Positions 1-5,679 of a DNA stretch of 5,679 nucleotides are shown piece by piece. This DNA comes from Pseudomonadota bacterium. Lineage in GTDB: Bacteria; Pseudomonadota; Alphaproteobacteria; Caulobacterales; Caulobacteraceae. The position numbers and the translations under genes are program-made. Under the pieces are notes generated by a model. The model was not told the DNA's origin and did no database searches. It saw only the letters and a list, made by a program, of their open reading frames with translations. The DNA is taken from assembly GCA_023433655.1 (NCBI GenBank), contig JAEYUE010000284.1, positions 1 to 5,679 on the forward strand. The letters run 5' to 3'. Position 1 is the stretch's first letter, and the number at the start of each line of letters is the position of its first letter.

Positions 1-1
1 C

Positions 2-2080
2 TACGGCCTCTACGAGGTTACGGCCATGGAGGAAGGACTGGACTTCGAGCCGTGGGCGAAGCCGGGCGACCGGCTGATCCTCGCGGACAAGCTGGCGGAA
101 GAGGTGTTCAGGGCCGCGAAGATCGCCCGCTGGACCCGCATCGACGACCTCAACCCCTCCGGCCTGGAGTGCGCCCACCCGCTGGCCCCGCTGTCCACCG
201 GCTACGGCTTCTCTGTGCCCCTGCTCGCCGGCGACCATGTCACCGACGACGCCGGGACCGGCTTCGTGCACACCGCGCCCGGCCATGGCGCCGACGACTT
301 CGAGGTGTGGAAGGCCCACGGCCATCACGAGGTGCCCGACACCGTCGATCCCGACGGCGCCTACTATCCGCACGTCCCCCTGTTCGCCGGCCTCAAGGTG
401 CTGGAGACCGAGGGCAAGAAGACCGGCCGGTTCGGCCCGGCCAACCCGGCGGTGATCGACAAGCTGATCGAGGCCGGCGCCCTGCTGGCCCGCGGTCGGC
501 TGGAGCACTCCTATCCGCACTCGTGGCGATCCAAGGCCCCGGTGATCTTCCGCAACACGCCCCAGTGGTTCATCCGCATGGACAAGCCGCTGGACGACGA
601 CGGGACCCTGCGCGAGCGGGCCCTGGCCGCCATCGACGCCACGGACTTCCATCCCGCCGGCGGCAAGAACCGCATCCGCTCGATGGTCGAGGGCCGCCCC
701 GACTGGCTGATCAGCCGCCAGCGCGCCTGGGGCACGCCGCTGGCCATGTTCGTGGACAAGGAAACCGGCCAGCCTCTGCACGATCCGGAGGTCGACGCCC
801 GCATCGTCGCGGCCATCGCCGAAGGCGGCGCCGACGCCTGGTTCACCCGCCCCGACAGCGACTTCCTGGGCGCCCACGACCCCGACCGCTACGAAAAGGT
901 CGAGGACATCCTCGATGTCTGGTTCGACTCCGGCTGCACCCACGCCTTCACCCTGGAAGGGCGCGAGAACACCCGCTGGCCGGCCGACCTCTACCTCGAG
1001 GGCTCGGACCAGCACCGCGGCTGGTTCCAGTCCAACCTGCTGGAAGGCTGCGGCACGCGCGGCCGCGCCCCCTACGAGGCGGTCCTGACGCACGGCTTCA
1101 CCCTCGACGAGAACGGGGAGAAGATGTCGAAGTCGCGGGGCAACACCACCGACCCGGCGACGGTGATCAAGGAGTCGGGCGCCGACATCCTCCGCCTGTG
1201 GGTGGCCCTGGTCGACTACGCCGAGGACCAGCGGATCGGGAAGCAGATCCTGCAGACCACGGTCGACGCCTACCGCAAGCTGCGCAACACGGTGCGCTAC
1301 CTGCTCGGCGCCCTGGCCGGCTTCGACGAGACCGAGCGTCTGCCGTACGACCGCATGCCGCCGCTGGAGAAATTCATCCTGCACCGGCTGTGGGAGCTCG
1401 ATCGCGACGTCCGCCTCGCCTACGAGAGCTACCGCTTCCAGGACGTCATCCGCCCGGTGCTGGAGTTCTGCTCCAACGACCTGTCGGCCCTCTATTTCGA
1501 CATCCGCAAGGACAGCCTCTACTGCGACCGGCCCGACGCCGATCGCCGCCGCGCCGCCCGCACGGTGATGGACGAGGTGTTCCTGCGCCTGACCGCCTGG
1601 CTGGCCCCGCTGGTCCCCTTCACCATGGAGGAGGCGTGGACTACCCGCTTCCCCGACGCCGGGACCAACTGCGCCCGGGTGCTTCCGGTGACGCCCGGCG
1701 AATGGCGCAGCCCCGACGAGGCCGAGCGCTGGGCCGGGGTGCAGACGGTGCTGGAGATCGTCAACGAGGCGCTCGAGGCGGCCCGCCGCGACAAGCGCAT
1801 CGGCGGCGCGCTCGACGCCTGGCCGGTGGTCACCGGCCCCGCCGACGCCTTCGCCCCGTTCGAGGGCCTCGACGCCGCCGAGGTGTTCCGCACGTCCGGC
1901 GCCGAACTGGTTCACGGTGGCGAGGCCGTGACGGTGGACGTGCGTCTGGCCGAGCATCCGAAATGCGCCCGCTCGTGGCGGCGAGTGCCCGACGTCGGCT
2001 CCGATCCGGACTATCCGGACCTGAGCGCCCGCGACGCCGACGCCGTCCGCTGGATGGACGCCGCCCGCCCCGCGGGCTGA
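2..2080 (+). CDS. ileS: Isoleucyl-tRNA synthetase, C-terminal 692 residues (5'-truncated by window edge)
   Basis: Class I aminoacyl-tRNA synthetase that charges tRNA-Ile with isoleucine in the cytoplasm. The frame is open from base 2, so the ATG at 26 is internal. Compared with the E. coli enzyme about 230-280 N-terminal residues, including the HIGH motif, lie upstream. Visible landmarks are: the CP1 editing-domain motif GTGFVHTAPGHGADDF (254-301), including the Asp (296-298) that matches the editing Asp of E. coli; DWLISRQRAWGTP (701-739); DVWFDSG (914-934); GSDQHRGWFQ (from 1001); and the catalytic KMSKS loop (1121-1135). A helical anticodon-binding domain follows (roughly 1250-1800). The tail aligns with the IleS zinc-binding domain but keeps only one of its four Cys ligands (Cys at 1964-1966). 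The TGA stop lies three bases from the convergent M56 gene. Identification is secure; only the missing 5' end is unknown. Confidence 0.98.
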   Translation, partial: YGLYEVTAMEEGLDFEPWAKPGDRLILADKLAEEVFRAAKIARWTRIDDLNPSGLECAHPLAPLSTGYGFSVPLLAGDHVTDDAGTGFVHTAPGHGADDFEVWKAHGHHEVPDTVDPDGAYYPHVPLFAGLKVLETEGKKTGRFGPANPAVIDKLIEAGALLARGRLEHSYPHSWRSKAPVIFRNTPQWFIRMDKPLDDDGTLRERALAAIDATDFHPAGGKNRIRSMVEGRPDWLISRQRAWGTPLAMFVDKETGQPLHDPEVDARIVAAIAEGGADAWFTRPDSDFLGAHDPDRYEKVEDILDVWFDSGCTHAFTLEGRENTRWPADLYLEGSDQHRGWFQSNLLEGCGTRGRAPYEAVLTHGFTLDENGEKMSKSRGNTTDPATVIKESGADILRLWVALVDYAEDQRIGKQILQTTVDAYRKLRNTVRYLLGALAGFDETERLPYDRMPPLEKFILHRLWELDRDVRLAYESYRFQDVIRPVLEFCSNDLSALYFDIRKDSLYCDRPDADRRRAARTVMDEVFLRLTAWLAPLVPFTMEEAWTTRFPDAGTNCARVLPVTPGEWRSPDEAERWAGVQTVLEIVNEALEAARRDKRIGGALDAWPVVTGPADAFAPFEGLDAAEVFRTSGAELVHGGEAVTVDVRLAEHPKCARSWRRVPDVGSDPDYPDLSARDADAVRWMDAARPAG

Positions 2081-2089
2081 GCCTCAGCC
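2075..2089. repeat. Perfect palindrome spanning the two convergent stop codons
   Basis: GGCTGA-GCC-TCAGCC forms a 6-bp stem with a 3-base loop. Each arm contains the TGA stop of one gene: ileS on + and the M56 gene on -. The loop is exactly the 3-base intergenic gap. It could fold in either transcript, but no T-tract follows on either side, so it is not a canonical intrinsic terminator. Part of the symmetry is forced by two facing TGA codons; the flanking GGC/GCC match adds to it. Confidence 0.4.
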
Positions 2090-3757
2090 GATCTCCTCGG
2101 CTTCCTCGCGGAGCCGCCGGGCCTGGGCTTCCAGCTCGTCGGCCTTCTGCGGCAGGTCACGGGAGAGTTCCAGCAACTCGGCGTCCGTCGGAACCCGGTC
2201 CCCGCGCTCCCGGGCCCGCTCGATCTGCCGGGCGCGGTAGGCCGGATCGCGCAGGCGACGGCCTTCCTCCCGCATCTCGTCCGCCCCGCGGTCCATTTCG
2301 TCCGCGCCCTGACGCATCTCGACCCGGGCGCGGGCCATGGCCTGGCGGACCTCGCCCCGGGCGGCGGCGGCGTGGACCCGAGCCTCGGCGGCCGCGGCGC
2401 GGGCCTCTGAGGTGGCGGCCCGGGCCTGCTCCATCGCGGCGGCGTGGTGGACCCGCGCCTCGGCCCGGGCGCGAGCCCCTTCAGCCCGGGCGGCCCGGGC
2501 CTGTTCCCTCGCCTCGGCGGCGCGGGCGCGGGCTTCAGCCGCCTCTTCGAGGGCCTGTTCGTAGGCGCGACGGGTCTCCGGATCCATCTCCTCCACCGAA
2601 CGGTAGACCCGGGTCCGGCCTCCATCGGTGATGGTGATCTGCGAGCCAGCCTGAAGGCGCGGCGGTTCGGGCGGAGCCGGCGGCGCGGGCGGAGCCGGAG
2701 GCGCCGGCATGGCGAGGAGCGCGGGCAGCGCCGGCGGGGCCGGCGGTGCGGGCGGGGTCGGGACGGTGAACGGGGCTTGCGGCGGCGCCGGCGGCGCGGG
2801 CGGGGCTTGCCGGGTGAGGTCCAGCGCCGCGATCGGCGTGGCGACGGCCACCAGGACTCCGACGGCGAGGGCCATGGTCAGGGGACGCGAACGGGAGGTG
2901 CGGGCGGTCATGATGCGATGGATCCTTCTGGTCAGGGATTTGGCGTCCCCCGCCATGCCGATGGCGGAGGGCTGACGAAAATCGGCGGCGAGGCCGACGA
3001 GGGCGCGGGCGTAGGTCCGCCGGTCCACCACCGCGAGGGCGGCGGCGTCGGCGGCGTCCTCGGTCCGGCCCGCCAGCGTGGCGTGCAGCAGCCAGACCAG
3101 CGGGTTGAACCAGAACAGGGCGAGCGCAAGGCGCGACAAGGCGAGGAACAGCCAATCGGCGCGACGGACATGGGCCAGCTCGTGGGCCAGCACGGCGCCG
3201 GCGGTTTCGGGCCGGGCCAGACAGTTCCGACCGATCAGGACCACCCCCGGGGGCAGGCCCCAGCTCAGCGGGGCCTCGACGGCGGGCGCGGCGACGAGGC
3301 GCGGCCGACGGCGCGGCGCCAGTCTCTCGAGGGCCCGGGTCCAGGCCGCGTCGGTGACCGCGACGCCGGCGCGGGTCCAGCGCCACAGGGTGAAGACCCC
3401 GAGCGCGAAGCGGCCGGCCACCGCCGCCGCTCCGAGGATCCAGACGCCGATGAGGAGTTCGACGGCCGTCGGCGGCCGCAGGGTGCTGGACAGGGACACG
3501 CCCTCGACCGGCGTGACCGAGCCCTCCCAGACCACCGCCGGCGCCGCCAGCCCTTCGGTCGGCGGAAGCAGCGGAAGCTCGAACGCCGGCGCGGCGGCCG
3601 CGAGCAGCGGCAGGAACAGCAGGACGCAGACGGTCGCCCGCAGCACATCCACCCGGTCCGTGGCGGCGCGGAAGCCCGGCAGCGAAGAGAGCAACAGACC
3701 CACGCCTGCCACGACGCTCGACTTGGCCAGAAATTCGAAGATCAGCTCGCCGCTCAT
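2084..3757 (-). CDS. BlaR1-like M56 family membrane metallopeptidase with Pro-rich linker and coiled-coil C-terminus
   Basis: This 557-residue protein is the probable signal-receptor partner of the BlaI-like repressor. Hydrophobic segments lie at about 7-27, 38-57, 99-125 and 292-312, with another at 203-226 after the active site. The gluzincin signature HELAH is at 192-196 and is followed by RRAD, FNPLVW (216-222) and E233 as likely third zinc ligand. By BlaR1 homology the protease loop is cytoplasmic and everything after residue 312 is periplasmic. That part has no penicillin-binding sensor: no SxxK motif occurs in it. Instead there is a PPAPP-rich tether (318-366), a short segment around ITITDGGRTRVYRS (374-387), and an Ala/Arg/Glu helix (about 395-557) with 25-residue repeats. 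The start ATG overlaps the repressor TGA (ATGA), and GGGAG sits 8 bases upstream, so translation is probably coupled. The family is secure; the signal sensed is unknown. Confidence 0.92.
   Translation of the reverse strand: MSGELIFEFLAKSSVVAGVGLLLSSLPGFRAATDRVDVLRATVCVLLFLPLLAAAAPAFELPLLPPTEGLAAPAVVWEGSVTPVEGVSLSSTLRPPTAVELLIGVWILGAAAVAGRFALGVFTLWRWTRAGVAVTDAAWTRALERLAPRRRPRLVAAPAVEAPLSWGLPPGVVLIGRNCLARPETAGAVLAHELAHVRRADWLFLALSRLALALFWFNPLVWLLHATLAGRTEDAADAAALAVVDRRTYARALVGLAADFRQPSAIGMAGDAKSLTRRIHRIMTARTSRSRPLTMALAVGVLVAVATPIAALDLTRQAPPAPPAPPQAPFTVPTPPAPPAPPALPALLAMPAPPAPPAPPAPPEPPRLQAGSQITITDGGRTRVYRSVEEMDPETRRAYEQALEEAAEARARAAEAREQARAARAEGARARAEARVHHAAAMEQARAATSEARAAAAEARVHAAAARGEVRQAMARARVEMRQGADEMDRGADEMREEGRRLRDPAYRARQIERARERGDRVPTDAELLELSRDLPQKADELEAQARRLREEAEEIG
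2315..2539 (-). repeat. Three tandem 25-codon repeats encoding the coiled coil of the M56 protein
   Basis: M56 residues 407-431, 432-456 and 457-481 align without gaps as three 25-residue units. Each begins AEAR. Ala recurs at columns 8 and 10 and Arg at column 15; columns 12-15 read EQAR, EQAR and GEVR. Units 2 and 3 share AEARVH. Twenty-five residues equals 11+7+7, a hendecad plus two heptads, which fits a continuous slightly right-shifted coiled coil. At the DNA level the unit is 75 bp and has diverged, so it looks like an old duplication kept for helix phase. Confidence 0.7.
2660..2806 (-). repeat. Low-complexity APP-repeat tract encoding the Pro-rich linker
   Basis: Codons for residues 318-366 of the M56 protein form irregular runs of Ala-Pro-Pro (mainly GCG/GCC plus CCG/CCC). 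They are interrupted by a short stretch around QAPFTVPT and by ALPALLAM. The encoded tract would be an extended polyproline-type tether just outside the last membrane helix. Such tracts are prone to length change by slippage, so the copy number may vary between strains. Confidence 0.85.
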
Positions 3758-4128
3758 GAGCCGCGCTCCCGGGCTTCCTCGATGGCCCGTTCTAGAGCGT
3801 CCAGCTCCTCGGGTTTCAGCTTCTGGGTCAGGCCGAGCAGGGCCGTGGCGGCGCCCGCGGCGGAGCCGGCGAAGAAGGTGTCCACGGTCCGCCGCAGGGC
3901 GCTCACGGCCAGGGTCTCGGGCCGGGGCGCGGGCCGGTAGAGGACGCCGTCGCTCCCGGACTCCCGGGCCACCAGGGCCTTGGTCTCCAGCCGGGCCAGC
4001 AGGGTGCGGACGGCCGAGTCGCTGAGCGAGCCACCCATCGCCGCCCTGACCGCGCTGGTGGTCCCGGCGCCGAGGCGGCACAGGGTCTCGAACACCTCGC
4101 GTTCCCGACGCGGCAACGACTCGATCAT
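3754..4128 (-). CDS. BlaI/MecI/CopY-family winged-helix transcriptional repressor
   Basis: A 124-residue DNA-binding protein, the usual length for BlaI/MecI. Residues 5-70 form the winged helix. The recognition-helix region is SDSAVRTLLARLETK (36-50), in the place of the family pattern S-x-x-T/S-V-x-T-L-L-x-R-L, and GVLYRPAP (61-68) is the wing. The C-terminal dimerisation part follows: LRRTVDTFFAGSA (78-90), then LKPEELDALERAI. The ATG at 4128 is chosen over the in-frame GTG at 4149 because the protein then starts at the normal family position, purine-rich GAGAGG lies 4 bases upstream, and the GTG falls inside the operator dyad. The gene overlaps the M56 gene by ATGA, giving a BlaI-BlaR1 type operon that probably represses itself. 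The Asn-Phe bond cleaved in staphylococcal BlaI is not recognisable here, so the inactivation route is unclear. Confidence 0.92.
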   Translation of the reverse strand: MIESLPRREREVFETLCRLGAGTTSAVRAAMGGSLSDSAVRTLLARLETKALVARESGSDGVLYRPAPRPETLAVSALRRTVDTFFAGSAAGAATALLGLTQKLKPEELDALERAIEEARERGS

Positions 4129-4132
4129 GACG

Positions 4133-4144
4133 CCTCTCGCCTCC
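4133..4144 (-). promoter_or_regulatory. Ribosome binding region of the repressor gene
   Basis: Read on the minus strand, this purine-rich stretch is GGAGGCGAGAGG. The downstream GAGAGG is 4 bases from the ATG at 4128 and GGAGG is 11 bases away. It would sit inside or downstream of a GTG start at 4149, so it supports the shorter protein. Confidence 0.6.
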
Positions 4145-4148
4145 GGCA

Positions 4149-4174
4149 CTACATCTGTAGCGCCACACTTGTAG
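4149..4174. promoter_or_regulatory. Tandem BlaI-type operator dyads upstream of the repressor gene
   Basis: Two 12-base dyads lie side by side, 14 bases centre to centre. The first, CTACATCTGTAG (4149-4160), is perfect apart from its two-base spacer. The second, CCACACTTGTAG (4163-4174), differs by one base in one arm. The BlaI/MecI family recognises TACA-N2-TGTA cores of this form in staphylococci, bacilli and mycobacteria. The dyads end 20 bases before the repressor ATG, where binding would cover the promoter or start of transcription. No convincing -35/-10 pair could be picked out around them. Autoregulation is inferred from position. Confidence 0.82.
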
Positions 4175-4221
4175 CGGATAACGTCAGGAATGAGGCGGGG
4201 GGATGAACTCGCGGTAAGGCC

Positions 4222-5574
4222 TCAGCCCGGCTTGCCCGCAGCCTCTTCCAGGCGACGGAGATCCGCCTGGTCGATCTCTGCGAGGGACACGCCCCGCGTC
4301 TCGCGCATGAACAGGGCGGCCACGAGGCTGACCAGTCCGGAGGCCATCACATACCAGGCGATCGGCACCCAGGAGTCCCATTCGCGCAGCAGCGCCGTGC
4401 CGATCAGCGGGGCCCACGAGCCGGCCACGATGGCGGTCACCTGATAGCCGAGCGACACGCCCGAATAGCGCACCCGCGTTGGAAACATCTCGCTCATGAT
4501 CGCCGGCTGGGCGGCGTACATCAGCCCGTGCACCGCCAGCCCCAGCATGATGGCGCCGAGGATCATCGCCGTGCTCCCTACGTCGAACATCGGGAAGGCG
4601 ACGAACGGCCAGACCAGCGTCAGGGCCGCGCCGGCGATATAGACCGGCCGCCGTCCGACCCGGTCCGCGGCCCTCCCGACGATCGGAATGACGATCACGT
4701 GCAGGATGTGGGCGAGGAACAGCAGCGCAAGGATGCGCGTGGTGTCCACCTCGCGGTGGTGCAGGTAGGTGATCGAGAAGGTGACCACCATGTAGTAGAG
4801 GATGTTCTCGCCGAACCTCAGCGCCATGGCGTTGAAGACGGTGCGCGGCTGGCGGCGGAACACTTCCGTCAGGCCGTAGCCGGCTTCGGCCCGCTTCTCG
4901 GCCTCCTCCCGCGCCGCCTTGAAGATCGGCGAGTCCGTGACTTGGGTGCGGATATAGTAGCCGATGGCGATGATCACGACCGACAGCCAGAAGCCGATCC
5001 GCCAGCCCCACGACAGGAAGGCCTCGTCGCTCAACAGCGCCGACAGCGCCAGCAGCACGACCGTGGCCAGCAGGTTCCCGATCGGCACGGCGGCCTGCGG
5101 GAAACTGCCCCAGAAGGCGCGGCTGCGGTTCGGACTGTGCTCGGTGACCAGCAGTACGGCCCCGCCCCACTCGCCGCCCAGCGCGAAACCCTGGATGAAG
5201 CGCAGGAAGACCAGCAGGGCCGGGGCCCAGTAGCCGATCGAGCCGAAGCTCGGCAGGCAGCCCATCAGGAAGGTCGATCCGCCGATCAGCAGCAGGCTGA
5301 ACTGCAACAGGGACTTGCGTCCGATCCGGTCCCCGAAATGGCCGAACATGACGCCTCCGAGCGGGCGAGCCAGGAAACCCACTGCATAGGTGGCGAAAGC
5401 GGCGATGATGCCGTCCAGCTCGTTGCCGGTATCCGGGAAGAACAGCTTGCCGAACACCAGGGTGGCGGCCGTGCCGTAGAGGAAGAACTCGTACCACTCG
5501 ACCACCGTGCCGGCCATCGAGGCGCCGACCACCTTGCGCAGGTAGGGCAGATCCGCAGGCTGTTCGTGCTTCAT
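4222..5574 (-). CDS. Metabolite:H+ symporter family (MHS) major facilitator transporter
   Basis: A complete 450-residue inner-membrane protein with about twelve hydrophobic segments, the normal size for the MHS branch (ProP, ShiA, YhjE, KgtP relatives). Landmarks in order: VVEWYEFFLYG (24-34); MFS motif A GHFGDRIGRK (78-87); the sugar-transporter-like signature LRFIQGFALGGEWGGA (124-139); GWRIGFW (190-196); the second-half motif A copy GRAADRVGRRP (300-310); and SEMFPTRVRYSG (361-372). A charged cytoplasmic loop (about 215-245) separates the two halves. It would import a small organic solute with protons. The substrate (organic acid, shikimate-like compound or compatible solute) cannot be told from sequence. 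The start is fixed by GGAGG (5582-5586), 7 bases upstream, and by an in-frame stop at 5626-5628. It precedes the repressor gene on the same strand with a 93-base gap, so read-through is possible but nothing shows a shared function. Confidence 0.93.
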   Translation of the reverse strand: MKHEQPADLPYLRKVVGASMAGTVVEWYEFFLYGTAATLVFGKLFFPDTGNELDGIIAAFATYAVGFLARPLGGVMFGHFGDRIGRKSLLQFSLLLIGGSTFLMGCLPSFGSIGYWAPALLVFLRFIQGFALGGEWGGAVLLVTEHSPNRSRAFWGSFPQAAVPIGNLLATVVLLALSALLSDEAFLSWGWRIGFWLSVVIIAIGYYIRTQVTDSPIFKAAREEAEKRAEAGYGLTEVFRRQPRTVFNAMALRFGENILYYMVVTFSITYLHHREVDTTRILALLFLAHILHVIVIPIVGRAADRVGRRPVYIAGAALTLVWPFVAFPMFDVGSTAMILGAIMLGLAVHGLMYAAQPAIMSEMFPTRVRYSGVSLGYQVTAIVAGSWAPLIGTALLREWDSWVPIAWYVMASGLVSLVAALFMRETRGVSLAEIDQADLRRLEEAAGKPG

Positions 5575-5593
5575 CGCTGGCCCTCCCCGCTGC

Positions 5594-5620
5594 GGCGCTA
5601 TCCATGAAACATGGCGCGCC
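5594..5620. promoter_or_regulatory. Nested inverted repeat in the transporter leader
   Basis: An inner perfect dyad CCATG-aaa-CATGG (5602-5614) is flanked by a second pair GGCGC (5594-5598) and GCGCC (5616-5620), with an asymmetric bulge between them. It ends 19 bases before the transporter ATG and just upstream of its GGAGG. It could be an operator or an RNA hairpin in the leader. A weak promoter candidate overlaps it on the minus strand: TTGAGC (5624-5629), an 18-base spacer, then ATGGAT (5600-5605). The -10 match is poor. Confidence 0.35.
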
Positions 5621-5636
5621 GCCGCTCAAGAGGCGG
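5619..5636 (-). terminator. Weak hairpin downstream of the possible gene end at the window edge
   Basis: Read on the minus strand, CCGCC and GGCGG can pair around an 8-base loop. There is no T-tract after the stem, so it would be at best a weak or factor-assisted terminator of a gene ending at 5652. It shares two bases with the nested inverted repeat next to it, and such 5-bp GC stems are common by chance at this composition. Confidence 0.15.
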
Positions 5637-5651
5637 ATCAGCCCTGTCGGC

Positions 5652-5679
5652 CTAGCGGCGGCGGCGGGCCAGCAGGACC
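5652..5679 (-). CDS. Possible last eight codons of a minus-strand gene
   Basis: On the minus strand the window begins with an open frame reading VLLARRRR and then TAG (5652-5654). A hydrophobic stretch followed by an Arg cluster at the very C-terminus is typical of proteins ending in a membrane anchor, such as PEP-CTERM-like sorting tails, but eight codons cannot prove a gene. If real, it ends 77 bases before the transporter ATG. Confidence 0.3.

Noticed and set aside
26..2080. ATG at 26 as the start of ileS
   Set aside because: The frame is open to the window edge and the upstream codons continue typical IleS sequence (YGLYEVTA); the catalytic HIGH region must lie further upstream.
52..2631. 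859-codon plus-strand frame covering ileS and part of the M56 gene
   Set aside because: It is an Arg/Pro/Gly-rich shadow that crosses from a sense gene into an antisense one; no domain is recognisable.
2650..2815. G-quadruplex or CRISPR-like repeat in the G-rich plus strand opposite the Pro linker
   Set aside because: G runs are mostly two to three bases and irregular, there is no repeat-spacer structure, and the tract is fully explained by Ala-Pro-Pro codons.
2444..3940. Long plus-strand open frame opposite the M56 and repressor genes
   Set aside because: Its product is Gly/Arg/Gln-rich low complexity without recognisable domains, as expected for an antisense shadow of high-GC coding sequence.
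4129..4149. GTG at 4149 as the start of the repressor
   Set aside because: It lies inside the perfect operator dyad, lacks a well-placed ribosome binding site and would add seven residues not expected in the family.
3758..4168. 5' extension of the M56 frame through the whole repressor gene
   Set aside because: The frame is open only because GC-rich DNA has few stops. The extension is Arg/Gly/Pro-rich with no membrane segment, while the other frame encodes a clear BlaI-family protein; the real start is at the ATGA overlap.
4528..5607. Plus-strand open frame opposite the symporter
   Set aside because: The product is Gln/Asp/Arg-rich with no family resemblance and is explained as an antisense shadow.
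4184..5629. Long minus-strand open frame overlapping the symporter in another frame
   Set aside because: It has no membrane segments and is Arg/Gly-rich, while the overlapping frame encodes a complete MFS protein with all family motifs and a good ribosome binding site.

Overview
The window is GC-rich (roughly 70% by eye, with strong G/C bias at third codon positions) and reads as ordinary chromosomal DNA of an alphaproteobacterium. The gene styles, especially the IleS C-terminus and the Ala/Pro/Arg-rich M56 protein, suggest Caulobacteraceae (Caulobacter, Phenylobacterium or Brevundimonas). That placement is inference from remembered family features, not a search result.

Layout, left to right. 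Positions 2-2080 (+) hold the C-terminal three quarters of isoleucyl-tRNA synthetase (ileS); its N-terminus lies outside the window. Three bases after its stop, and convergent with it, ends a BlaR1-like M56 membrane metalloprotease (3757 to 2084, -). It is preceded, with an ATGA overlap, by a BlaI/MecI-family winged-helix repressor (4128 to 3754, -). The 93-base gap upstream of the repressor carries two adjacent CTACA-N2-TGTAG type dyads, the expected BlaI operator. Next, on the same strand, is a complete metabolite:H+ symporter of the major facilitator superfamily (5574 to 4222, -). The last 105 bases hold its leader, a dyad near the start, and what may be the last eight codons of another minus-strand gene.

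How the genes work together. The repressor and M56 protein form a two-gene signalling module. By analogy with BlaI/BlaR1, a signal sensed outside the membrane activates the cytoplasmic zinc protease site, the repressor is inactivated, and its own operon is induced. This M56 protein lacks the penicillin-binding sensor of BlaR1. In its place are a Pro-rich tether and a long Ala/Arg/Glu coiled coil containing three tandem 25-residue repeats, so the inducing signal is probably not a beta-lactam bound in the BlaR1 way. No beta-lactamase gene is present. The symporter may be an unrelated neighbour. No RNA genes, mobile elements or CRISPR arrays were seen.
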